Numbered from the stretch's first letter, positions 26,768-34,573 are shown. The stretch: 64,000 bases of DNA from Anaerolineae bacterium (GCA_022071955.1 JAJVIM010000007.1:248001-312000), one strand, 5' to 3'. The notes: a model not told the origin generated them from the sequence alone. Translations and numbers: made by a program.

Positions 26768-26859
26768 CGCTGCACCGCCGGATAGACCGGACAATTACTA
26801 TCGAGCATCAGCGGTCGATGTGCCAGGTCTAACTCATTTGTTAATTGGGTTAATCTCAT
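26764..26859 (-). CDS. Possible 31-residue leader peptide coupled to the ATPase gene
   Basis: GGAGAG sits 7 bases before an ATG that opens a 31-codon frame beginning MRLTQLTNELDLAHRPLML and ending in a TGA that overlaps the ATPase ATG (ATGA). The ATPase start itself has no ribosome site of its own, so this frame would explain how it is translated. It may be a leader peptide or the trimmed start of a former gene. No family recognised. Confidence 0.4.
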   Translation of the reverse strand: MRLTQLTNELDLAHRPLMLDSNCPVYPAVQR

Positions 26860-26977
26860 AATATTCTCTCCAGGTTGGGGGACCGTGTGACGTTGAGGCA
26901 CGGCACGGTTTGCAATTGTACCGCCACGCCAATTTGAGAAAGAGGGCCGGCGGAGAACCGCCGACCCTCTCAAAACA

Positions 26978-29329
26978 CTACGGCAAGCTAATATTATCGT
27001 CTATAAATTCATTGGTGATGATGTCATCAGCCTTCAAATCTTTGGGGACATCCAGGCCAGCGGCAGTCATCTGGTCAATAACGCCCTGCACCCGGTCCGG
27101 CTCCATATTGCCCACCACTCCGTCCGGGCCGTTCCCGACCAACCCCAGCTTGACCTGGCTCTCCACCGAAAACTTGGCCAACTCGGGGCTGTACACCCAA
27201 AAATCTTTGTACTTCGCCACCGCGTCAACTATGATGGCGTTGGCCCGATCCGGGCTGGCTACATAGTCAACCACCGCTTGCTGCACAATCGGCACCAATT
27301 GTTTGAGACAGGGCCGCAACTCTTCCAGATCGCCCTTGCGAATGGCCAAGGCCTGCGAGTAGAGTTCAAACCCGGCATCGTGGATGAGCTGGTAGGCAAC
27401 CGGCTTGCCCCACTCTTTGATCTCGTTCTGGTACACATACGGCTCGGCCGAGGCAAAACCCTGCTGGGCAATCGCCCCGTTGGCCGCTACCCACCGCGCC
27501 GGTGACCCATCATACGAGGGATCGATCTGGTCCGCCGAAACTATCCCCTCGTTCACAAACACATCGATGAATGTCCCGCCGGCAAAAACCTGGATCGTCG
27601 CTCCCGTCTTGCCCAAATCGGCAATCGTTTTTACATCGGGATAGGTGGCCGGGTCCCACATAATGATCTGCGGGTTCTTTTCCAGCGGCGCTACCACCGA
27701 CAGTGTCGGCGTGTCGTCCGCACCAAATACCGCCTCGTTGGTCGATACATAGCCCAGCGTGATGTCTTTTTCAACATACATCTGCTGAATGGGCTGCTGG
27801 AAACCAATGGCCGGCCCGCCGGTGCGAATCTCAACATCAATCCCCGTCTCTTTGCCCGAGGCGACCAGTGAGCCGCGCACAACCTTCTTGTTTACATCAA
27901 CGGTGTAATCATCGCCCACCATTTCATACAGCGCGCCGTGTTCGGCTTCCGGGAACCAGTCGGTTTGGATGACCACCGGATTGGGGCACACATCACCCAA
28001 TGCCGGCATCGCCGCTTCGGCCGGCGCTTCCTCGGCTGGAGCGGCCTCGGCTGGAGCAGCCATCGCTGGCAGGCCAATATTATCGTCTATAAATTCATTG
28101 GTGATGATGTCATCAGCCTTCAAATCTTTGGGGACATCCAGGCCAGCGGCGGTCATCTGATCGATGACCTTTTGCACCCGGTCCGGCTCCATATTGCCCA
28201 CCACTCCGTCCGGGCCGTTCCCGACCAACCCCAGCTTGATCTGGCTCTCCACCGAAAACTTGGCCAACTCGGGGCTGTACACCCAAAAATCTTTGTACTT
28301 CGCCACCGCGTCAACTATGATGGCGTTGGCCCGATCCGGGCTGGCTACATAGTCAACCACCGCTTGCTGCACAATCGGCACCAATTGTTTGAGACAGGGC
28401 CGCAACTCTTCCAGATCGCCCTTGCGAATGGCCAAGGCCTGCGAGTAGAGTTCAAACCCGGCATCGTGGATGAGCTGGTAGGCAACCGGCTTGCCCCACT
28501 CTTTGATCTCGTTCTGGTACACATACGGCTCGGCCGAGGCAAAACCCTGCTGGGCAATCGCCCCGTTGGCCGCTACCCACCGCGCCGGTGACCCATCATA
28601 CGAGGGATCGATCTGGTCCGCCGAAACTATCCCCTCGTTCACAAACACATCGATGAATGTCCCGCCGGCAAAAACCTGGATCGTCGCTCCCGTCTTGCCC
28701 AAATCGGCAATCGTTTTTACATCGGGATAGGTGGCCGGGTCCCACATAATGATCTGCGGGTTCTTTTCCAGCGGCGCTACCACCGACAGTGTCGGCGTGT
28801 CGTCCGCACCAAATACCGCCTCGTTGGTCGATACATAGCCCAGCGTGATGTCTTTTTCAACATACATCTGCTGAATGGGCTGCTGGAAACCAATGGCCGG
28901 CCCGCCGGTGCGAATCTCAACATCAATCCCCGTCTCTTTGCCCGAGGCGACCAGTGAGCCGCGCACAACCTTCTTGTTTACATCAACGGTGTAATCATCG
29001 CCCACCATTTCATACAGCGCGCCGTGTTCGGCTTCCGGGAACCAGTCGGTTTGGATGACCACCGGATTGGGGCACACATCACCCAATGCCGGCATCGCCG
29101 CTTCGGCCGGCGCTTCCTCGGCTGGAGCGGCCTCCTCGGCAGGAGCAGCAGTGGGTTCAGCAGCAGCGGGGGCCGCCGTAGGTTCGGCCGGCTGCGCCGG
29201 TTCAGCTGCGGCGGTGGGTTCGCTGCTTTGGGGAGCCTGGGTTGGTTCTGCAACCGGCGCGCCCCCGCCACAAGCCACTACTATCAGGGCCAATAGCAGT
29301 AATAATACTGTCAAACGTATCTTGTTCAT
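26978..29329 (-). CDS. Lipoprotein ABC substrate-binding protein with a complete tandem duplicated domain
   Basis: A 783-residue extracytoplasmic binding protein of the NMT1/SsuA-TauA type. Lipobox VVAC gives Cys 20, then an Ala/Pro/Glu/Thr-rich tether to about residue 85. The binding domain (PNPVVIQTDWFPEAEHGAL start, NEFIDDNI end) occurs twice, at about 86-418 and 448-783, joined by a second Ala/Pro/Glu linker. The two copies differ at only a few positions (for example QIKLGL/QVKLGL and RVQKVID/RVQGVID). Ordinary family members have one domain. With the ATPase and permease downstream it makes an importer. Start: AAGGAGAGG precedes the ATG. Confidence 0.88.
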   Translation of the reverse strand: MNKIRLTVLLLLLALIVVACGGGAPVAEPTQAPQSSEPTAAAEPAQPAEPTAAPAAAEPTAAPAEEAAPAEEAPAEAAMPALGDVCPNPVVIQTDWFPEAEHGALYEMVGDDYTVDVNKKVVRGSLVASGKETGIDVEIRTGGPAIGFQQPIQQMYVEKDITLGYVSTNEAVFGADDTPTLSVVAPLEKNPQIIMWDPATYPDVKTIADLGKTGATIQVFAGGTFIDVFVNEGIVSADQIDPSYDGSPARWVAANGAIAQQGFASAEPYVYQNEIKEWGKPVAYQLIHDAGFELYSQALAIRKGDLEELRPCLKQLVPIVQQAVVDYVASPDRANAIIVDAVAKYKDFWVYSPELAKFSVESQIKLGLVGNGPDGVVGNMEPDRVQKVIDQMTAAGLDVPKDLKADDIITNEFIDDNIGLPAMAAPAEAAPAEEAPAEAAMPALGDVCPNPVVIQTDWFPEAEHGALYEMVGDDYTVDVNKKVVRGSLVASGKETGIDVEIRTGGPAIGFQQPIQQMYVEKDITLGYVSTNEAVFGADDTPTLSVVAPLEKNPQIIMWDPATYPDVKTIADLGKTGATIQVFAGGTFIDVFVNEGIVSADQIDPSYDGSPARWVAANGAIAQQGFASAEPYVYQNEIKEWGKPVAYQLIHDAGFELYSQALAIRKGDLEELRPCLKQLVPIVQQAVVDYVASPDRANAIIVDAVAKYKDFWVYSPELAKFSVESQVKLGLVGNGPDGVVGNMEPDRVQGVIDQMTAAGLDVPKDLKADDIITNEFIDDNISLP
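26990..29149 (-). repeat. Tandem 1086-bp direct repeat inside the binding-protein gene
   Basis: Bases around 26990-28063 recur at an offset of 1086 bp (362 codons) up to about 29149. Every stretch I compared between 27240 and 28020 was identical to its partner. The differences I found cluster at about 26993-27160 versus 28079-28246, close to the C-terminal end of each unit. The offset is a multiple of three, so the frame is preserved. Confidence 0.9.
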
Positions 29330-29471
29330 CTTCCTCTCCTTACGCGGATAAATCGCAATTTGTTAGCCAAAACGCTTCATTTTAATCCGGTTCTCAACTC
29401 ATAGGCATCCTCCCTATGAAAATATGCGAATCTGCGAATGGTGAAAAGATGTTACCTTTTACTGGGCATGC

Positions 29472-29500
29472 ATTCTGGCATAAAAAATATAAAAAGTCAA
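29472..29500 (-). promoter_or_regulatory. Candidate promoter for the binding-protein/transporter genes
   Basis: On the minus strand TTGACT (29495-29500) and CAGAAT (29472-29477) are 17 bp apart, in the AT-rich gap upstream of the binding-protein gene. The -10 box is a 4/6 match. A small dyad CATAGG/CCTATG lies in the predicted leader near 29400-29419. Confidence 0.4.
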
Positions 29501-29537
29501 TGGAGGTTTTTTTATGCCAATGCTCCACTACGCCCGA

Positions 29538-30317
29538 TCATTTGCGTCGGAGAATGGCCATTGCCTCCTCAACCGACGCATCATTGTGAATGATGGCGGC
29601 AATTGCTGCGGTCATTGCCCGGGGGTTATCTGACTCAAAAATGTTGCGGCCAATGGTACCTCCGGCCGCGCCGCTGTTCATTGCTGCCTTAAGTTCGCTC
29701 AGGAACTCAAACTCGCTGCCGCGTTGAGCGCCGCCCATAATAACCACCGGCTTAAAGCAAACACCCGTCACCTGCTCAAAGTTGGGCGTATAAGGAACCT
29801 TAACCCAGTCTGCACCCAGTTCGATGCCAACCCGGGCCGCCAGCGCAACATTTTCTGCCGTGCGAAAGTCCGGGCCGCTGCCCATGCCGCCGGGCACCAT
29901 TTCGGCCTGGACGGCCAGCCCCCACGTTTGCGCCTGGCGGGCAACCGCCGCCAGATTCTCAAACGTTGCCTGCTCTTTGTGATCGCCCGGATAGGCAGAG
30001 ATGCACAAGGCATCGGCTCCCAGGCGCAGCGCCTCTTCAACGCCAAACCAAACCGGCGCCGGTACATCCTGGCCCAGTTTGGTAGCAGCCCCGTCGGACC
30101 GCAAAATCAAACCAACCGATACCAACTCGCGGGCAAAATGGCTGGCAATGCCAAACGAAGTCATAATGGCATCTGCGCCACCGGCGATAACCTGGGCAAT
30201 GGTTTCACCCGGCCGTTCCAACCCTTTACCGGGGCCAAAAATAACCGTGTGTTCCATAGCGACGATCAACGTGCGGCCATTTGGCCGAAAAATCCGCCCC
30301 AGTCTACGGGTTTTCAT
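29538..30317 (-). CDS. DhnA-type class I aldolase (LsrF/FbaB-like), paralogue 2
   Basis: A 259-residue TIM-barrel aldolase of the DhnA/LsrF family (cd00958 type), which forms a Schiff base with a Lys. Landmarks: TLIVAMEHTVIFGPGKGLE near the N-terminus, GADAIMTSFGIA, VQAEMVPGG, a Lys in DWVKVPY as the likely Schiff-base residue, and the phosphate-binding ends PVVIMGGAQRG and GAAGGTIGRNIF. Start 30317 (MKTRRLGR) follows GAGGAG; the frame is open 63 bases further into leader repeat copy C. It is a close paralogue of the gene at 31141-31935, one XRE-cupin gene away. Relatives cleave or form C-C bonds in phosphorylated sugars or diketones; the substrate here is unknown. Confidence 0.86.
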   Translation of the reverse strand: MKTRRLGRIFRPNGRTLIVAMEHTVIFGPGKGLERPGETIAQVIAGGADAIMTSFGIASHFARELVSVGLILRSDGAATKLGQDVPAPVWFGVEEALRLGADALCISAYPGDHKEQATFENLAAVARQAQTWGLAVQAEMVPGGMGSGPDFRTAENVALAARVGIELGADWVKVPYTPNFEQVTGVCFKPVVIMGGAQRGSEFEFLSELKAAMNSGAAGGTIGRNIFESDNPRAMTAAIAAIIHNDASVEEAMAILRRK

Positions 30318-30321
30318 TATT

Positions 30322-30390
30322 CTGTTCTCCTCTGAAAATAGCGCCGCAGGCCGGGGGGCTTGGGGGGAGCTGCCCTCCAATAACCATTTT
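30322..30390 (-). repeat. Leader repeat family 1, copy C
   Basis: Minus-strand GGAGGGCAGCTCCCCCC, then AAGCCCCCCGGCCTGCGGC, GCTATTTTCA and GAGGAG, ending just before the aldolase ATG. The core is identical to copies A and B. Confidence 0.75.
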
Positions 30391-30457
30391 TACCTGTGCC
30401 CGGTACGGGTATTCCTGGTGTCGAACCCCCGGTTCTGTCGGACTCCCTTGAAAAATA

Positions 30458-30504
30458 GCAGATCGGGCTGTAAGTCCGACAGTCACCCTACAAGCGTGAC
30501 CTAC
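30458..30504. repeat. Double-hairpin dispersed repeat, copy 1
   Basis: A 47-bp element with the two small hairpins TCGGGCTGTAAGTCCGA and TCACCCTACAAGCGTGA between CAGATC and GACCTAC ends. A related 47-bp element lies at 47263-47309. It sits in the gap between the XRE-cupin gene and the aldolase. Confidence 0.6.
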
Positions 30505-30524
30505 CCAATTTCATTCTGCCTGCC

Positions 30525-31091
30525 TTAAACGCACGGCGGGGTGCTAAAGGAGAGATAGGCCGTTTCCTGATCCCCCACCACTGCCAGCCGGCGCAGGCTC
30601 ATTCCATCAAAAGTGATACTGTCGCCGGAATCAAGGAGGTAACTGGCCATCTCCAGTTCTACCGCCAGGCACCCCTGGAGCACATAAATGCACTCCTCGG
30701 TAGGCAGCCGGGAAGGCACAACCTCGTGATCGTAGCCCGCTTGAAAACGCCCGATAAAGGCTAATATTTTCTGGTCCATTTCAGGGGCGGGAGACAATGT
30801 TTCCAGTGCAACATTTGAGTCTGAGAGCGTGAAGTGAGGCCCGTGTCCGCTGCGAACCAGGTAGTGGTTATCAGAACTATCTTCTACCAACAAATGGAAG
30901 ATAGATACGTTCAGTGTTTTAGCAATAGCCTGAAGTGATTTGAGCGAGGGGTTACTTTGCCCGCGTTCCAGTTGGCTCAGAAAGCTGGCGCTTACATCGG
31001 CCTGAGTGGCCAACTCACGCAGGCTCAAGCCCATTTGCTCCCGTCGTTCCTGGATTCGACGCCCCAATTTGGCAGGTTGTCCGTTTTCCAT
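30525..31091 (-). CDS. XRE-family transcriptional regulator with cupin sensor domain
   Basis: A 188-residue repressor/activator: HTH_XRE at about 8-65 (LGRRIQERREQMGLSLRELATQADVSASFLSQLERGQSNPSL shows the helix-turn-helix) and a C-terminal Cupin_2 barrel at about 105-185 (PTEECIYVLQGCLAVELE, GDSITFDGMSLRRL). By family, the cupin binds a small ligand and the HTH binds an inverted repeat near the regulated genes. It lies inside the cluster between the two paralogous aldolases and has the same architecture as the divergent regulator at 34025, suggesting two sensors for one pathway. Confidence 0.9.
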   Translation of the reverse strand: MENGQPAKLGRRIQERREQMGLSLRELATQADVSASFLSQLERGQSNPSLKSLQAIAKTLNVSIFHLLVEDSSDNHYLVRSGHGPHFTLSDSNVALETLSPAPEMDQKILAFIGRFQAGYDHEVVPSRLPTEECIYVLQGCLAVELEMASYLLDSGDSITFDGMSLRRLAVVGDQETAYLSFSTPPCV

Positions 31092-31140
31092 TTGCCAGCC
31101 CTGCTACCTCTGTGCGAACCTACGCCGCATCAACCGGCCA

Positions 31141-31935
31141 TTACAGCCCTTTTTGAAGAATGGCCATCGCCTCATCAACCGACGCGCCCCGATGCAAAAT
31201 AGCGGCTACGGCAGCGGTCATCGCGACCGGATCGTCGGCCTGGAAAATGTTGCGGCCAATGGCCACACCGGCCCCGCCCGCATCAATGGCAGCTTTGATG
31301 TCAACCAGCATGTCTCGCTCGCTGCCGCGTTTGGAGCCGCCCAAAATCACCACCGGCCGGAAACAGGTGCGGGTAACCGCCTCAAAACCGGGCGTGTAGG
31401 GTGTTTTGATAAAATCTGCCCCCAACTCAACCCCAATCCGGGCCGACATTGCGATGTTTTCCTGCGTGCGATATTCCGGGCCGCTGTTGAAGCCGCCGGG
31501 AACCATCTCGCCCAGCACCGGCACCCCCCAGCGATGCGCGTTACTGACCATTGTGGCCAGATTTTTTAGTGAGCTTTCTTCTTTGGCCGAACCGGGCAGG
31601 GCGGTCACTACCACCGCATCTACGCCCAAACGCAGCGCTTCTTCCATATTAAAAAAGAGCGATGAGCTGGGGCCGTCGCTGTGCTTGCCCAGGTTGGTGG
31701 CAGCGCCGTCACCGCGCAGGATAAGCCCAAGCGGCGCCAGCTCTTTGGCAAATCGGTGAGCAATACCGTACGAAGTGAGAACCGCGTCGGCCCCGCCGGC
31801 AACAATTTTGGCGATGGTTTCGGTGGGGTTTTCCAGCCCCGGACAAGGGCCATCGAGCAAGCCGTGATCCAAAGCAACAATCAGGGCGCGTCCATCGGGT
31901 TGGAAAATGCGGTTCATGCGGCGAGTAATTGACAT
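31141..31935 (-). CDS. DhnA-type class I aldolase (LsrF/FbaB-like), paralogue 1
   Basis: A 264-residue TIM-barrel aldolase, paralogous to 29538-30317 along its full length. Landmarks: [19 protein letters not shown] with the Asp-His of classical DhnA proteins (the paralogue has Glu-His instead), [26 protein letters not shown] (likely Schiff-base Lys) and [11 protein letters not shown] with [11 protein letters not shown] for phosphate binding. The downstream neighbour is the XRE-cupin gene, the upstream neighbour an LLM oxidoreductase 14 bp away. The Asp/Glu difference between paralogues may reflect different substrates or division of labour (inference). Confidence 0.87.
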   Translation of the reverse strand: MSITRRMNRIFQPDGRALIVALDHGLLDGPCPGLENPTETIAKIVAGGADAVLTSYGIAHRFAKELAPLGLILRGDGAATNLGKHSDGPSSSLFFNMEEALRLGVDAVVVTALPGSAKEESSLKNLATMVSNAHRWGVPVLGEMVPGGFNSGPEYRTQENIAMSARIGVELGADFIKTPYTPGFEAVTRTCFRPVVILGGSKRGSERDMLVDIKAAIDAGGAGVAIGRNIFQADDPVAMTAAVAAILHRGASVDEAMAILQKGL

Positions 31936-31949
31936 TTTTTCTCCAGTCT

Positions 31950-32915
31950 TTACGGTTGAGCAATGAGAGAGTGAGTGGTGCGCACCAGCTCAAGATTGGT
32001 CTGAAAATCGGGTGAAACTACATCCAGCAGAAAGACATCCAGGTTATGTTTCTGCACCGTCTCCCGGAACTCCCGGCGACATTCGTCCGGGGTGCCGGCA
32101 ATCTGGTATTTTTTGAGGATATCGGTGGTAATGAATCGAGCTGTGGCCGGTGGGCCGCTTGTCTCCGCTACGTGCCTGATATTGGCAATTTCCGGGTCTG
32201 TGAGGCCAAACCCTTTTAACACTCGTGGCGGCGCATCTTTCATAATAAAAACCAGCATATCAACAACCTGGGCCAACATTTCAGGCGTGTAAGCCAGATT
32301 ACTGAGGTAAATTTTGTACGGGGCAGGCTTACCCGGCTCAAGGCCCTGTTCAACAATCTCCAGCGCGTCGGCCAAATCTGATTTGACGGTCATGACTACG
32401 CCATCGGCCAGCGTGCCGGCCAGCGCCAGCATTTTGGGGCCTCTGCCCGCCAGCCAGATGGGAATGTTTTGCGGCCCCAGCGCCAACCGCGCCCCTTCGA
32501 GCCGGTAACGTTGGCCCTGCCAGGAAACGCTGCCGCCTGTCCACAACTGGCGCAAAATTTCTATGGTTTCCTTAACCACCGTCAACGGCGCTTCCCGGGC
32601 AATGCCCATCGGCGGCAGCACCATTGACCCACCGGCGACGAGGGTAACCAGCGCCCGCCCGCCAGACAGCTCGTTCAACGTGGCCAGCGCTGTGGCCGTA
32701 ACCGCCGGATGGCGGGTGTAGCCGTTGGTCACCGGGCCAAGTTTGATGCGGTGGGTCTGCCGGGCAATTGTCCCCAGGCTTACGTAAACATCGGGCATAA
32801 AGCCTTCGTCAGCAATCAGGCAGTAATCGTAGCCAAGATTCTCGGCTTCCACAGCCAGGTCAATAATCTGATTGACCGGCATAGTTGGTATAATATGAAT
32901 GCCAGTCTTAATCAT
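31950..32915 (-). CDS. LLM-class flavin-dependent oxidoreductase
   Basis: A 321-residue luciferase-like TIM-barrel enzyme (F420- or FMN-dependent; methylene-tetrahydromethanopterin-reductase style). The N-terminal half has [55 protein letters not shown] near 57-92, and [17 protein letters not shown] near 155-170; all are hallmarks of the family. The insertion IPTMPVN replaces the usual first loop. It is four bases from the upstream SDR and 14 from the downstream aldolase, so certainly in the operon. Members oxidise or reduce C-C, C-N or C-S centres; here it likely opens or reduces the imported molecule (inference). Cofactor choice cannot be told by eye. Confidence 0.85.
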   Translation of the reverse strand: MIKTGIHIIPTMPVNQIIDLAVEAENLGYDYCLIADEGFMPDVYVSLGTIARQTHRIKLGPVTNGYTRHPAVTATALATLNELSGGRALVTLVAGGSMVLPPMGIAREAPLTVVKETIEILRQLWTGGSVSWQGQRYRLEGARLALGPQNIPIWLAGRGPKMLALAGTLADGVVMTVKSDLADALEIVEQGLEPGKPAPYKIYLSNLAYTPEMLAQVVDMLVFIMKDAPPRVLKGFGLTDPEIANIRHVAETSGPPATARFITTDILKKYQIAGTPDECRREFRETVQKHNLDVFLLDVVSPDFQTNLELVRTTHSLIAQP

Positions 32916-32918
32916 ATT

Positions 32919-33671
32919 TTACCCCGCTTCATATTTGCGATGGCCATATCGTTCGCCGCCATCAACAGTAATATATTCGCCGGTGATGTAATCGTTTTTT
33001 ACCAGAAACAGCACAGTTTCGGCCACATTTTCCGGCGTGCCCCAGCGATTGAGCAGCGTTTTATCGGCAACACTGGCAACCATTTCCTCAGTGTAATGAA
33101 GAGGCCGCAAAACCGGGCCGGGCGCGACGGCATTCACCCGCACCGTGGGCGCCAGTTCCAGGGCCAACTGCCGGGTTTGAGCCAGCAGGGCCGCTTTGGC
33201 TACGCTGTGGGCGGCGTAACCGGGCCACGCTTCCCAGGCTGAAAGATCGACAATATTAATAATGACCCCTTCGCCTTTTTCCAGCATATACGGAGCCACA
33301 GCATTGGCGCAGTAGAAAGGGGTGTGAACGATGACATCAATTGTATTGTGCCAGATGGTGAAATCTTGGGTGGGAACGGGGGCTTGCTTAAACAGCGAGG
33401 CGTTATTGACCAGAATGTCTACGGGGCCGAGTTTGGCGGCGATCCGTTCAATGACCGCGGCCGCACCGCGATAATCGGCCATGTCAAACTGAACGGTTAA
33501 GGCTTTTACCCCCAAAGCGCGCGCCTCAGCGGCGGTCGCCTCGGCCTCTTGGGCCGAAGTGCGGTAGTTGATCACAACATTTGCCCCCGCTTGCGCCAGG
33601 GCAAGGGTGGTGGCTCGGCCTATGCGGCGAGCACTGGCAGTAACAAAAGCGGTTTTACCTTTTGGGTCCAT
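32919..33671 (-). CDS. SDR-family protein with atypical active site (first gene of the cluster)
   Basis: A 250-residue short-chain dehydrogenase-like protein related to the FolM/pteridine-reductase branch. The dinucleotide motif reads TASARRIGR (residues 11-19), with Ala-Ser where Gly is usual, and the position of the catalytic Tyr is His: HSVAK at 155-159 instead of YxxxK. NNASLF and the C-terminal DGGERYG are normal. The Lys is kept, so cofactor binding is likely, but standard proton transfer would need another residue. The ATG follows GGAGG, which lies inside the inverted repeat at 33671-33692. It begins the leftward operon. Confidence 0.82.
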   Translation of the reverse strand: MDPKGKTAFVTASARRIGRATTLALAQAGANVVINYRTSAQEAEATAAEARALGVKALTVQFDMADYRGAAAVIERIAAKLGPVDILVNNASLFKQAPVPTQDFTIWHNTIDVIVHTPFYCANAVAPYMLEKGEGVIINIVDLSAWEAWPGYAAHSVAKAALLAQTRQLALELAPTVRVNAVAPGPVLRPLHYTEEMVASVADKTLLNRWGTPENVAETVLFLVKNDYITGEYITVDGGERYGHRKYEAG

Positions 33672-33692
33672 TGTTTACCTCCAAGTAAACAA
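33671..33692. promoter_or_regulatory. Inverted repeat overlapping start codon and RBS of the cluster's first gene
   Basis: TTGTTTAC (33671-33678) and GTAAACAA (33685-33692) are perfect arms separated by CTCCAA, which is the complement of the ribosome site. The element is either an operator for an XRE-type regulator or an RNA hairpin presenting the ribosome site in its loop. Confidence 0.5.
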
Positions 33693-34024
33693 AGAACACT
33701 GCGAAAAAACTTGCCAGAAAGAGTCTATTGCAATTGGGTAATAGTACAACAAAGAACGAAAGGGTTGATTTTTACTGAAAAATACGATAACATACATTCA
33801 AAGGGTTGTCAAGTATTTATAAACTTCCAGCATTTCTCATAACTTTTAACGAACATAAATTAGTTTTAATTAAAAGCCTGGCGCAATCGAAAAAATTTCC
33901 GCTAAAGTATTTGTAAATTTCGTCGAGTAATGATTGGTTGCAAATCAGCAAAGAATTGTTAGAATTTAATTGTACCCACCGGCAAATTGAAAAGACAGCA
34001 ACAGAATAAAGCAGGTTATTTGCA
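33693..34024. other. AT-rich divergent control region
   Basis: This 332-bp region between the leftward catabolic operon and the rightward XRE-cupin gene is clearly more AT-rich than its surroundings. It contains a 17-bp direct repeat with three mismatches, AAGTATTTATAAACTTC at 33811-33827 and AAGTATTTGTAAATTTC at 33905-33921, and the candidate promoter at 33938-33965. No coding frame is convincing. Confidence 0.55.
33938..33965 (+). promoter_or_regulatory. Candidate promoter of the divergent XRE-cupin gene
   Basis: TTGCAA (33938-33943) and TAGAAT (33960-33965) are 16 bp apart, about 60 bp before the start codon at 34025. The 17-bp direct repeats lie upstream of it. Confidence 0.4.
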
Positions 34025-34573
34025 ATGGAATTAGGTCAACGTATCAGGCAGCGACGGAAAGAATTAAAGTTGAGCCAGCGTGAATTGGCAGTACGGGTTG
34101 GCCTTACCCCCGGTTTTCTGAGCCAGATTGAGCACGACTTGATTACCCCCTCCATTGACTCGCTGCGGGAGATCAGCGAGGTGCTGGATGTCCCCCTGTC
34201 CGACTCCGGTTTTCTGGTTGAAACAGATGCCCGGAGTCCGGTGGTGCGGCGGAATAAACGGTTAAAGTTAACTCTGCCCGGCTCAGACGTTGCTTTTGAG
34301 TTGCTCACATCGGATTTGAAGCAGCCGATGGATGTTTTTATGGTTGAGCTGAAACCGGAAGACGGCAACCTGGCCACATTACTTTCACCGCAGGCCACCG
34401 AAGAATGTATTCACGTTATACGGGGTCAGCTTGAAATTAAATTGGGGGAAAAGATTTACCGGCTCACCTGTGGCGACAGCATTTATTTTGAGGGGATTTT
34501 TCTGCGGCGGCTGGTTGCAGCCGGGAATGAGCCGGCCAGCTTCATCATTGCCATTACGCCATCTATTTTTTAA
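34025..34573 (+). CDS. XRE-family regulator with cupin domain, divergent from the catabolic operon
   Basis: A 182-residue regulator: HTH_XRE at about 3-60 (GQRIRQRRKELKLSQREL, then VGLTPGFLSQIEHDLITPSI) and Cupin_2 at about 105-180 (ATEECIHVIRGQLEIKLGEK, GDSIYFEGIFLRRL). It shares architecture and many residues with the regulator at 30525 inside the operon. Its position, head to head with the first operon gene across an AT-rich gap with repeats, is typical of a local controller. The ligand is probably the imported compound or a product (inference). Confidence 0.9.
   Translation: MELGQRIRQRRKELKLSQRELAVRVGLTPGFLSQIEHDLITPSIDSLREISEVLDVPLSDSGFLVETDARSPVVRRNKRLKLTLPGSDVAFELLTSDLKQPMDVFMVELKPEDGNLATLLSPQATEECIHVIRGQLEIKLGEKIYRLTCGDSIYFEGIFLRRLVAAGNEPASFIIAITPSIF

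Noticed and set aside
26978..29329. Binding-protein duplication as an assembly artefact
   Set aside because: The units differ at clustered positions and the linker junction is not a simple copy, so a pure assembly duplication is unlikely, though not excluded.
30395..30450. tRNA-like stretch with GGTGTCGAACCCCCGG
   Set aside because: A T-arm-like string is present but no acceptor stem, D arm or anticodon arm can be folded around it.
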